Under the pieces are notes generated by a model. It did no database searches and was not told the DNA's origin. It worked only from the letters and a program-made list of their open reading frames with translations. The translations under genes were made by a program, and so were the position numbers. A stretch of DNA of 32,810 nt from Acidithiobacillus ferrivorans (lineage in GTDB: Bacteria > Pseudomonadota > Gammaproteobacteria > Acidithiobacillales > Acidithiobacillaceae), in assembly GCA_020723125.1 (NCBI GenBank), contig DYJM01000013.1:1-32810 (forward strand), read 5' to 3'. Shown piece by piece: positions 9,201 to 17,720 of the stretch (the stretch's first letter is position 1; each line of letters starts with the position of its first letter).

Positions 9201-10124
9201 TTGCTGCAGGCATGGTCTGAAAACAGCTATCAGATGGCGTCGTTGCGTGACGATCCGCAATGCGCCAAAGAAGCATTTGCCGCCGCGACCGCAATGGAAG
9301 CTCCGCTTTTCTCCCGTGTTCCCTTCAGTCCGCAGATGCCCATGATTCAGCAGGGTGTGCAGCCCAAGGTGGCCATTTTGCGGGAGCAGGGCGTCAATGG
9401 TCAGGTTGAAATGGCGGCAGCTTTTCACCGTGCCGGATTCACGGCTGTGGATGTCCACATGAGTGATCTGGCTAATGGACGTTATCGCCTCAATGATTTT
9501 CAGGCCTTGGCAGCCTGTGGCGGCTTTTCCTATGGCGATGTGCTGGGTGCCGGGGCTGGCTGGGCCAAGTCCATCCTGTTTCATTCGGCATTGCTGGACC
9601 AGTTTGCGGCGTTTTTTGCAGATGAATCGCGTCTGGCCCTGGGTGTCTGCAATGGCTGCCAGATGATGGCTGAATTGCGGGAAATCATTCCCGGAGCCGG
9701 GCATTGGCCATTATTTACCCGTAATCGTTCTGAGCAATTTGAAGCCCGCCTCGCCATGGTGGAAGTGCTGGACTCTCCCTCTCTGTGGTTTAGCGGGATG
9801 GCCGGAACCTATGCACCGATTGTCATCGCCCATGGCGAAGGCCGTGCCCACTTTGACCGTACCACCGAAGGGTCTCCTGCACCGGTCACCATGCGCTACG
9901 TGGACGCCATGGGGCAAGTGGCACGTCATTATCCGGCCAACCCCAACGGATCGCCGGAAGGGATTACCGGGCTCTGCAACGAAGATGGTCGGGTTGCCAT
10001 TTTGATGCCCCATCCCGAGCGGGTCGTGCGTAGCCTGCAAATGAGTTGGGCTCCGGCAGATTGGGGCGAATTGACCCCATGGATGCAGATATTCACCAAT
10101 GCCCGCAACGTACTGGGATCCTGA
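6264..10124 (+). CDS. purL: Phosphoribosylformylglycinamidine synthase, large single-chain type
   Basis: Converts FGAR, glutamine and ATP to FGAM in purine synthesis. At 1286 residues it is the fused gammaproteobacterial form (E. coli 1295) rather than the split PurS/PurQ/PurL type. In order it has an N-terminal PurS-like domain (about 1-150), a linker, two AIRS-type halves (around 220-980, with [20 protein letters not shown] and [14 protein letters not shown]), and a C-terminal class I glutamine amidotransferase domain (about 1030-1286). The amidotransferase has nucleophile Cys in GVCNGCQMM and the His/Glu part near PHPERV. It starts 41 bp after purC with GAGGAAA upstream, so it is probably the last gene of the dapA-bamC-purB-purC-purL run. 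Confidence 0.97.
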   Translation: [1286 protein letters not shown]

Positions 10125-10161
10125 TGTAAATAGATTTCAGCTAATCTGATTCCTGTCGAGC

Positions 10162-10186
10162 GAGATCATTATTCTTGGATGATCTT
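10162..10186 (+). terminator. Hairpin after purL, possible weak terminator or operator of the toxin-antitoxin module
   Basis: AGATCAT (10163-10169) pairs with ATGATCT (10179-10185) around a 9-nt loop. There is no clear T-run after it, so intrinsic termination is doubtful. Its place between purL and the toxin gene also allows a role as an operator. Confidence 0.3.
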
Positions 10187-10247
10187 CGATGGGCCTGCCG
10201 TTCGCCACGCTTTCCAATTGTCCGGCTATGCCGTAGTATATGCCTGT

Positions 10248-10580
10248 ATGCTTACCTTGATCGAGACACCGCTGTTTGCGAGCCTATGGCCGGATTACTG
10301 GACAGAAGAAGAACGTGGCCAGTTCTGTTCATGGCTGGCGCTACAACCGGACGCAGGCGACGTGATCCCCCGTAGCGGAGGATGTCGAAAAATCCGCTGG
10401 AACCGGGCAGGGATGGGAAAGCGAGGGGGCGTCCGGGTGATTTACTACCTGCAACGTGAGGACGGCGAGATATGGCTACTTCTGATCTACGCCAAGAATG
10501 TGCGGAAGAATATCCCGGCGCATGTGCTACAGCAATTACGCAAGGAGATTGACAAGGAGATTGATGATGCCGATGACTGA
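10248..10580 (+). CDS. RelE/HigB-like type II toxin
   Basis: Small basic protein of the RelE/HigB mRNA-interferase superfamily; in this group the toxin cuts mRNA on the ribosome when its antitoxin is lost. From the ATG at 10248 it is 110 residues and begins MLTLIETPLFASLW, a common N-terminus of the family. Family blocks PDAGDVIPRSGGCRKIRW, AGMGKRGGVRVIYY and IWLLLIYAKN are clear. A longer frame starting at 10179 adds 23 residues unlike the family and was rejected. No strong ribosome-binding site is visible before 10248, so the exact start is less certain than the product. The gene precedes and overlaps its antitoxin, the HigBA order. Confidence 0.85.
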   Translation: MLTLIETPLFASLWPDYWTEEERGQFCSWLALQPDAGDVIPRSGGCRKIRWNRAGMGKRGGVRVIYYLQREDGEIWLLLIYAKNVRKNIPAHVLQQLRKEIDKEIDDADD

Positions 10581-10878
10581 AAAGGAACTCGTGGAACGGG
10601 ACGCCAAGCGCGATATTGGCGCGGAACTTCTGGAATCCGTCCGGCAGATGAAGGCCGGGAAAAAAGTTATTGTCCATAAGATTGACGTGCCACAGGTTGT
10701 GCAGGCCCGCATCAGCGCAGGATTGTCACAGTCACAGTTTGCCGCGCTGATGGGAGTATCTATTCGTACCCTTCAGGATTGGGAACAAGGACGGCGCAAT
10801 CCTTCCGGTGCAGCTATGACGCTGCTCCGCATCGCAGCCAGGCACCCGGAGGTGATCCGGGAGGCACAGATGGCATGA
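10567..10878 (+). CDS. HTH (Xre/HigA/NadS-like) antitoxin
   Basis: DNA-binding antitoxin expected to neutralise the toxin encoded just upstream and repress the pair. It has an N-terminal stretch (about 1-45) likely to contact the toxin. The C-terminal helix-turn-helix is in VVQARISAGLSQSQFAALMG and VSIRTLQDWEQGRRNPSG, the standard signature of this antitoxin group. The start is one of the clustered ATGs at 10564, 10567 and 10573. AAGGAG at 10554-10559 fits 10567 best. The gene overlaps the 3' end of the toxin gene, which supports coupled translation. Confidence 0.82.
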   Translation: MPMTEKELVERDAKRDIGAELLESVRQMKAGKKVIVHKIDVPQVVQARISAGLSQSQFAALMGVSIRTLQDWEQGRRNPSGAAMTLLRIAARHPEVIREAQMA

Positions 10879-10986
10879 GTTGACCTGACTAGGGGGGCAC
10901 GACGGATGCGTAAGAGGTTCTTCTGGAGGTGTTGGGTGTACTCCTCACCATTGTTTTCGAGAAGCACCTACACAAAACCCTTTCAT

Positions 10987-11025
10987 AAAAAACAGGCACT
11001 TGGCCGCATGTGCCAAGTGCCTGTT
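10987..11025 (-). terminator. Rho-independent terminator of tRNA-Pro
   Basis: A perfect 14-bp stem, AACAGGCACTTGGC (10991-11004) with GCCAAGTGCCTGTT (11012-11025), and a 7-nt loop. Read on the minus strand it is followed by a run of T residues (10992-10987). It lies directly after the CCA end of tRNA-Pro. Confidence 0.92.
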
Positions 11026-11030
11026 CCATT

Positions 11031-11107
11031 TGGTCGGGGCGATAGGATTTGAACCTACGACATCCTGCTCCCAAAGCAGGCGCGCTACCAAGCTGCGCTA
11101 CGCCCCG
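11031..11107 (-). tRNA. tRNA-Pro (anticodon TGG)
   Basis: A 77-nt cloverleaf on the minus strand: acceptor CGGGGCG/CGCCCCG, D-arm AGCGCAGCTTGGTAGCGC, anticodon stem CCTGC/GCAGG with loop TTTGGGA giving TGG, T arm GTAGGTTCAAATCCTAT, and an encoded CCA (11031-11033 on the plus strand reads TGG). Confidence 0.96.
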
Positions 11108-11116
11108 TCGCGGCAG

Positions 11117-11145
11117 AGAATAGCCGCTTGCTGCTCCGTGGTCAA
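11117..11145 (-). promoter_or_regulatory. Sigma-70 promoter of tRNA-Pro
   Basis: On the minus strand TTGACC (11145-11140) and TATTCT (11122-11117) are separated by exactly 17 bp, 9 bp before the mature tRNA 5' end. The -35 box overlaps the stop codon region of the YtxH-like gene on the same strand. Confidence 0.8.
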
Positions 11146-11501
11146 TCTAAACGGGACAGTTTCCGACGCAGGCGGTCCAGCTCGCTACGGGCCAGGGCGA
11201 TGCCATCATTGAGGCGTTGCCGTTCCCGGTCGTTCAGATCTTTACCCTTTTGGACCAGCTCTTCGCTGTAAATGGCGATGGTATCCAGCAACTCTTCCAC
11301 GCGTTCATTCATCCGCTCACGGGAAGCGACCACTTTGTCCCAGGCACGATTGGCCTGATGGCGAATTTGTTCGCGGGTGCGGTCGCCTGTCTGAGGGGCA
11401 AAAAGCAAAGCGGTTACTGCACCGGCAGCGGCACCCGCCAGCAGGGCAATGCCCAAAGCACCATATCCAAGACCATTACTATCGTTGTCGTAATCCATCA
11501 T
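11142..11501 (-). CDS. YtxH domain-containing small membrane protein
   Basis: Protein of 119 residues with one N-terminal transmembrane helix (about 12-34, GYGALGIALLAGAAAGAVTA) followed by LLFAPQTGDRTREQIR, the hallmark of YtxH/gas-vesicle-like stress proteins. The rest is a highly charged amphipathic helix (about 50-118) likely to form a coiled coil. Its function is unknown; family members are often linked to stress. The start ATG at 11501 has AAGGAG at ideal spacing. It begins 15 bp after pgm ends and is probably the last gene of that minus-strand unit. Confidence 0.75.
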   Translation of the reverse strand: MMDYDNDSNGLGYGALGIALLAGAAAGAVTALLFAPQTGDRTREQIRHQANRAWDKVVASRERMNERVEELLDTIAIYSEELVQKGKDLNDRERQRLNDGIALARSELDRLRRKLSRLD

Positions 11502-11516
11502 AGTCAGACTCCTTCA

Positions 11517-13438
<1,922 letters not shown>

Positions 13439-13468
13439 GGTTCTCAAATTATAGCAGGAGGAAAAAAA

Positions 13469-14374
13469 TCACAAGGCAAAGCCTTGGCTGCGCAGAAAGT
13501 CACGACTGGGGTTTGCACACTGGTTCATCAATGCAATGCGGTGCGGATTGTGGCGGGCGCGGCGCGCCCAGACCCTGGGATGACTCAGGCCTGCCGCAGC
13601 ATAAACCTGTTCCGAGGGGAAAAAGCAGGTGCGCAGAAACTGTCGGAATACCTCACGCAACACCGGGCTGATGGCCTTTTTTTTCAGGCTATGCATGGCC
13701 TGACTGCGCATCTGGATGGTCGTCCGGGCAAAAGCCATATGTCGCGCTTCTTCGCGCATGTGTACATGGGTAATGGCGAGCACGGCAGAAGGAAGATCCT
13801 TACGGGCGTAAATCAGGCGATTCATGCGATCGGGTACATCCTCGCCGATGAGAATAGTCGCCCAAAAAGCCGCAGAACCCTCTGGAGCGTAGCGGGCATA
13901 CAGCCGTGCCAAGGGCGGACGCTCACTCAGAGGGGTCATGAATGGCAGGTGGGAACGCTGCTGGAGTTCCAGAAACATGAGACTATGCCCGACTTCTTCG
14001 CGCAGTTCGTGGAGCTGGTAATGATAGCCCTGGGGATCGCGATACATCTCGTACAGGGAGTTGGCACTGAGTCGCTGGATGAACAGTGCCTCCAGCCAGA
14101 GGCCCAGCTCACAAAAAGAGACGAATTCCACCTGCGAAAGCCGGGTGCGTTCATCCGCGCTGAGCTGCTCGTATTCCGGGAGCCCATAAAGGGAAACCAG
14201 GGAATCCGGCAGCCAGGCACTGTCAGCATCCAGACTTTCCCAGGGGATGGTACTGACCGGGTCCCGGTATTGACTGCTGTGCGCAGACAAACGTCTGACC
14301 AGCGCATCATGATGGCGCTGGATCCGGGCCTGGACGGGAATGTTGGACGCAAAAGTCATGCGCCATTGTGCCAT
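13469..14374 (-). CDS. AurF-like diiron N-oxygenase family protein
   Basis: Predicted ferritin-like diiron oxygenase of the p-aminobenzoate N-oxygenase (AurF) family, whose characterised members oxidise aryl amines. The iron-ligand pattern is complete: E95 region, EEVGH (E127, H130), GED (E178) and HVHMREEARH (H205, E209, H212). The spacings E178-H205 (27) and H205-E209-H212 (4, 3) equal those of AurF E196-H223-E227-H230. The length of 301 residues is slightly shorter than AurF. It starts 3 bp after the SDR gene ends, so it is the third gene of an LLM-SDR-AurF operon. The substrate is unknown. Confidence 0.8.
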   Translation of the reverse strand: MAQWRMTFASNIPVQARIQRHHDALVRRLSAHSSQYRDPVSTIPWESLDADSAWLPDSLVSLYGLPEYEQLSADERTRLSQVEFVSFCELGLWLEALFIQRLSANSLYEMYRDPQGYHYQLHELREEVGHSLMFLELQQRSHLPFMTPLSERPPLARLYARYAPEGSAAFWATILIGEDVPDRMNRLIYARKDLPSAVLAITHVHMREEARHMAFARTTIQMRSQAMHSLKKKAISPVLREVFRQFLRTCFFPSEQVYAAAGLSHPRVWARRARHNPHRIALMNQCANPSRDFLRSQGFAL

Positions 14375-14377
14375 GGT

Positions 14378-15343
14378 CTAGGAGCCCCTCCAAGCTTTAA
14401 GCGGACTGAGACCCTGCGTCTGACGTAGGGAGGACAGTGCTTCGCTGACAGAATAATGTGCCTGCCAGCCAAGTACCTCTTGAGCGCGGCGGGTATCGAC
14501 AACGAGCGGATTTTCCAGAGCCCGAAGCCAGCCCGGGTCGCCCAAAGCCCGATTGAAGGGCCGCAGACGGCGATGGATGCGATGTAACTGCCCTGGGCTC
14601 AATGGTAAAGACCAGCGGCGCGGAATGCTGGACCACGGGACAGGTTCTGCTGCGGCAATATTGAACACCCCCCCATGGGTATGCTCCAGAGCAGCCACAA
14701 TGGCGCGGGTCGCATCGTCTTCATGCAGGCACTGGATGGGTAGATCCGGGTTCTTCATGCGCACATCAAAGGGACTGGTCGCAATGGCGTTTACCAGCTT
14801 TTGCCCATGGGGGCCGATGATGGCATGAAGCCGCAATCGGGTAACTGCCAATGCCGGTTCCTTGGTGGAGAAAATATCCAGCCAGGATTCCAGTGCCGCC
14901 TTGTCTTCACTATAGGCAAAACCGGGAACCGGCCGGCAGGGCCAGTTTTCATCCAGAGGAATGGGATTATCGGGCCAGGCACCGTAAGCGGCAACACTGC
15001 TGGTGTAAATGACATGCTTTACGCCAGCGTTGGCCGCTGCCTGAAAAAGGTGCTGGCTGCCGCGCAGGTTGATGTCGCGCATCTCGCTGCGCCAACGGTT
15101 TTGCGGCCCCAGATGGGGGCTGAGAACCACAAAGGCCAGGTGAATGATCTGGTCAATGTCCGCCAGTTGCTCTGCAAGACGCGGGTCGCGAATATCCATG
15201 CTGAAGTAGCGCATTTTGCCAGAGCTAAAAGCGGGCGGATGAATATCGACAGCGATCACCTGCTGAATATCCGGCCGTTGCACGAGAACCGGAAGTAATG
15301 CTGCAGCCGTATGACCGGCAGCACCGGTAAGCATGATCCGCAT
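14378..15343 (-). CDS. NAD-dependent epimerase/dehydratase (extended SDR) family protein
   Basis: Cytoplasmic Rossmann-fold enzyme of 321 residues. The nucleotide-binding loop is TGAAGHTAA (residues 6-14), slightly unusual because the third glycine of TGxxGxxG is alanine. An acidic residue after strand 2 (AVDIHPP, D33) favours NAD(H). The catalytic set is complete: S116 in YTSSVAAYG and YSEDK (Y144, K148). This combination indicates a sugar epimerase/dehydratase or ketone reductase; the substrate cannot be read from sequence. The start codon overlaps the stop of the upstream LLM gene by one base (TGATG). Confidence 0.85.
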   Translation of the reverse strand: MRIMLTGAAGHTAAALLPVLVQRPDIQQVIAVDIHPPAFSSGKMRYFSMDIRDPRLAEQLADIDQIIHLAFVVLSPHLGPQNRWRSEMRDINLRGSQHLFQAAANAGVKHVIYTSSVAAYGAWPDNPIPLDENWPCRPVPGFAYSEDKAALESWLDIFSTKEPALAVTRLRLHAIIGPHGQKLVNAIATSPFDVRMKNPDLPIQCLHEDDATRAIVAALEHTHGGVFNIAAAEPVPWSSIPRRWSLPLSPGQLHRIHRRLRPFNRALGDPGWLRALENPLVVDTRRAQEVLGWQAHYSVSEALSSLRQTQGLSPLKAWRGS

Positions 15344-16428
15344 CAGCGGGTTTCCGGCGGGTTCAGGAAAGGTATGACTTCTTCCGCGAGCAGTTGCAGG
15401 GAGCGCCGGGTAACTGCACTGGATACCATGCCTGCGCCAACCGCCAGAATCAGGCGATCAACTCCCGCACGTGCATATCTGGAAAGCTTCTTTCGACAGG
15501 TTTCCGGATCACCGACCACCACCATACCCATGCTTTCGAGCATGCGTAAACTCAGGCCGCGCCGCAGCAGGGGCTCAAGGAAGCCGAGCCGGTGATAGTA
15601 TTCATAGCTTTCCCGCAACTGCGCGAGAACCGGCCGGGTCTGATCCAGCAAGCGCTGATAGTACCAGGTAAATCCCTCAGCCAGCCGTCTGGCTTCAACG
15701 GCATCTTCCAGGCAAAGGCAACCAATGGTCATGGCAAAGCCATTATTTTGTCCGGCCTGCAAAGGGCCTTGACCGTGTTGCTGTTGCCAGCTCTTTTTAT
15801 AAGCGCGCAAATCCTGTTTGATCATGAACCAGGGCTTGAAGGGTCCGGAGAGCACTCCGATGCCTTCCTGAGCGGCCCACTGAAAGGTGGTGGGACTGAC
15901 TGCGGCTGTCCACAGGGGAGGGTGAGGCCTCTGGATGGGCTTGGGTAATATATCCAGATTTTCAAACTGATAAAGTTTATCCATGTGGCTGAAGGCAGGT
16001 CCTCCAGCCTGGCGAAGAATTTGCAGACCCTCCTTCATATGTTGACGGCTGTCGGCCATTTGGCTACCGAAAAGTTGATATTCCTTGGGAGAAAAGCCGC
16101 GACCAACGCCGAGCTCCAGGCGTCCGTTGCTGAGAATATCCAGGGCGGCAGCTCGTTCGGCAACCCGGATTATGTGATTATAAGGCAGTACCACAACAGC
16201 ATGTCCCAAGCGTAACTTGCTGGTACGCTGGCTGGCAGCAGCCAGAAAGACTTCGGGAACGCTGGAATGCGAATACTCGCGCATGAAATGATGTTCTACC
16301 AGCCAGGCACCATGAAAACCCAGTTGGTCCGCCAGGCTGAGTTCGTCGAGCGTTTCGTGATAAACTTGGGCTTCGCTGCGGCCCTGATGTTCGGGAACAG
16401 CAAGTTCGTAGAAAAGATCAATTTTCAC
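15343..16428 (-). CDS. LLM-class flavin-dependent oxidoreductase (luciferase-like)
   Basis: FMNH2- or F420-dependent monooxygenase/reductase with a TIM barrel of the bacterial luciferase family. Typical blocks are VKIDLFYELAVPEH, GFHGAWLVEHHF, VVVLPYNHIIRVAERAAALD, ELGVGRGFSPKEYQLFG and a C-terminal VGDPETCRKKL. From the GTG at 16428 it is 361 residues, normal for the family. An in-frame TTG at 16491 would add 21 unrelated residues and was rejected; GGAGG lies 10 bases upstream of the GTG. It is the first gene of the LLM-SDR-AurF operon. Its start is only 15 bp from the start of the divergent small gene at 16444. Confidence 0.88.
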   Translation of the reverse strand: MKIDLFYELAVPEHQGRSEAQVYHETLDELSLADQLGFHGAWLVEHHFMREYSHSSVPEVFLAAASQRTSKLRLGHAVVVLPYNHIIRVAERAAALDILSNGRLELGVGRGFSPKEYQLFGSQMADSRQHMKEGLQILRQAGGPAFSHMDKLYQFENLDILPKPIQRPHPPLWTAAVSPTTFQWAAQEGIGVLSGPFKPWFMIKQDLRAYKKSWQQQHGQGPLQAGQNNGFAMTIGCLCLEDAVEARRLAEGFTWYYQRLLDQTRPVLAQLRESYEYYHRLGFLEPLLRRGLSLRMLESMGMVVVGDPETCRKKLSRYARAGVDRLILAVGAGMVSSAVTRRSLQLLAEEVIPFLNPPETR

Positions 16429-16443
16429 TGCTGAGGAGCCTCC

Positions 16444-16692
16444 GTGACCCAGATTGCATCTACTCCGCGCCAGATTGCCGAACGCCTGCAAATTGCCATA
16501 CTAACATCAGAACAAATGCGCCTGCACTGGGCGGATGAAAGTACGGGCATTCATTACATGGAAGTCGTCATGCCCCTGGAGTGGCAGGAAAGCCCGGAGG
16601 GAGACTACCTGCTTTGCAAGGTTCTGGCAGAAAATCTGGAAGTGCGGGTACGGGTTGAGCTGATCCAGAATCTTCCGACACCGGTAAAGTAA
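16444..16692 (+). CDS. Hypothetical protein, 82 residues
   Basis: Not recognised. The frame starts with GTG preceded by GAGGAG at good spacing. The product is acidic and looks folded, with no signal or membrane segment: a helix-like start (TPRQIAERLQIAIL) followed by alternating strand-like segments (GIHYMEVVMPLEW, YLLCKVLAENLEVRVRVEL). It diverges from the LLM gene with 15 bp between start codons and converges on orn with a 14-bp gap. The context does not give a function. Coding status is supported by the ribosome-binding site and amino-acid composition only. Confidence 0.55.
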   Translation: MTQIASTPRQIAERLQIAILTSEQMRLHWADESTGIHYMEVVMPLEWQESPEGDYLLCKVLAENLEVRVRVELIQNLPTPVK

Positions 16693-16706
16693 CAGTATCC
16701 AGGATC

Positions 16707-17270
16707 TTACTGCTCAGGAAACTCCAGAAGCTGCGGAAAGATTTTCTCCCGATAATAAGCCAGTTCGTCGATGGATTCACGGATATCCGCCAGGGCCTCA
16801 TGTTTTTCTGCCTTGGGAAATTTCGGGAAGCCGGGATACCAGCGGGAAGTCAGCTCCTTGAGCGTGCTGACATCAATCATCCGATAGTGAAAAAAGCGCT
16901 CCAGTCGGGGCATCAGTCGTGCCAGAAAACGCCGATCCTGGCAAACACTATTGCCGCAAATGGGCGAAGTTCCGGCAGCGACATGCGCGTTGAGAAAATC
17001 CAGGGTCTGGGTTTCCACGGCCTGGGTATCCAGGAGACTGTCCCGCACCCGCTGAATCAGCCCGGATTGACCATGGGTACGCTGATTCCAGTCATCCATT
17101 TTGGCCAGCACGGTGTCAGGATGATGCACGGCCAGCACCGGCCCTTCGCAGATAATGCGAAGCTGGTTGTCGGTGACAATGCTGGCGATTTCAAGAATTT
17201 CATCCTGCTCAGGGTGCAGACCGGTCATTTCAAGATCCACCCAGACTAGGCGTTGGTTTTTAGGGTCCAT
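16707..17270 (-). CDS. orn: Oligoribonuclease
   Basis: DEDDh 3'-5' exonuclease that degrades the shortest RNAs, including pGpG from cyclic-di-GMP turnover; essential in many gammaproteobacteria. From the ATG at 17270 it is 187 residues (E. coli 181). Acidic residues are in [10 protein letters not shown] (D12, E14), NSVCQDRRF and [11 protein letters not shown] (His and Asp of the final motif). The ATG at 17270 has AAGGAT upstream and gives the family N-terminus; the longer open frame upstream runs into the small-RNA region and is not supported. Confidence 0.95.
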   Translation of the reverse strand: MDPKNQRLVWVDLEMTGLHPEQDEILEIASIVTDNQLRIICEGPVLAVHHPDTVLAKMDDWNQRTHGQSGLIQRVRDSLLDTQAVETQTLDFLNAHVAAGTSPICGNSVCQDRRFLARLMPRLERFFHYRMIDVSTLKELTSRWYPGFPKFPKAEKHEALADIRESIDELAYYREKIFPQLLEFPEQ

Positions 17271-17322
17271 GCGACATCCTTGTTGAACAAGCAACAATAG
17301 TGTAGCATGATAACCACGATAT

Positions 17323-17480
17323 AAAAAAAGACGGATCGGAGATCCGTCTAATAGCCGCAAAACAACCGCTACAAAACTGTTTCATACCTAAAGCACTGCG
17401 GCCTTCGGGCCGACGGTGCATAAAATTCTTGATGCGCTCCCTCTTTCTGTGAGGCTTGAGTACGTTGTGCCCTCGCCATG
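17323..17480 (-). ncRNA. Candidate small RNA A (tandem paralogue)
   Basis: No protein gene fits here. On the minus strand a promoter-like block (GGAAATATTCC at 17519-17509 and TACTAT at 17492-17487) is followed by about 158 nt ending in a strong terminator: AGACGGATC/GATCCGTCT (17349-17329) and then seven T residues (17329-17323). The last 50 nt before the T-run are the same as in candidate RNA B except for a few bases in the loop and at the upstream edge. A further hairpin, CGGCCCGAAGGCCG, lies in the middle part. The 5' end is inferred from the -10 position. Confidence 0.6.
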
Positions 17481-17486
17481 GACTGC

Positions 17487-17519
17487 ATAGTACGGACGTT
17501 TTGTTTCTGGAATATTTCC
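17487..17519 (-). promoter_or_regulatory. Promoter block of candidate small RNA A
   Basis: GGAAATATTCC followed by AGAAA, then TACTAT 17 bp after the ATATTC segment. The same layout with identical spacing precedes candidate RNA B. The near-palindromic GGAAATATTCC covers the -35 position, so it may be an operator. Confidence 0.5.
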
Positions 17520-17574
17520 GCAAAATACCCTGTTTGACTTTTTTTGGAGGCCCGTTTGCTTGTTCACAGCACCC

Positions 17575-17718
17575 ATAAAAGAAGACGGATCAAAGATCCG
17601 TCTAATAGCCGCAAAACAACCGCTACAAACCTGAAAGCATAACCGTTTTTATCATTTACCGGTCTGCTGAAAAACGCGCTCCACTCTATCTTTTGGTTTG
17701 GGTACCGCTGCTGCCTAT
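17575..17718 (-). ncRNA. Candidate small RNA B (tandem paralogue)
   Basis: About 144 nt on the minus strand between the promoter block at 17757-17725 and a terminator hairpin AGACGGATC/GATCCGTCT (17603-17583) followed by TTCTTTT. The 3' half (17632-17583) is nearly identical to that of RNA A and contains TAGC/GCTA flanking a U-rich loop with UUGUUUUG, a plausible base-pairing site. The 5' parts differ apart from short blocks such as GGAGCGC. No open frame with a ribosome-binding site is visible. Confidence 0.6.
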
Positions 17719-17720
17719 GG

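Noticed and set aside
10179-10247. Longer N-terminus for the toxin
   Set aside because: The added 23 residues start inside the hairpin after purL and do not resemble the RelE/HigB family; MLTLIETPLF is the normal beginning.
17388-17576. A 62-codon minus-strand frame in the small-RNA gap
   Set aside because: No ribosome-binding site, low protein-likeness, and it overlaps the predicted promoter and body of small RNA A.
17260-17660. CRISPR array, considered because of the repeated 50-bp blocks
   Set aside because: Only two copies, 254 bp apart, each part of a terminator-bearing unit; no regular short repeats with spacers anywhere in the window and no cas genes.
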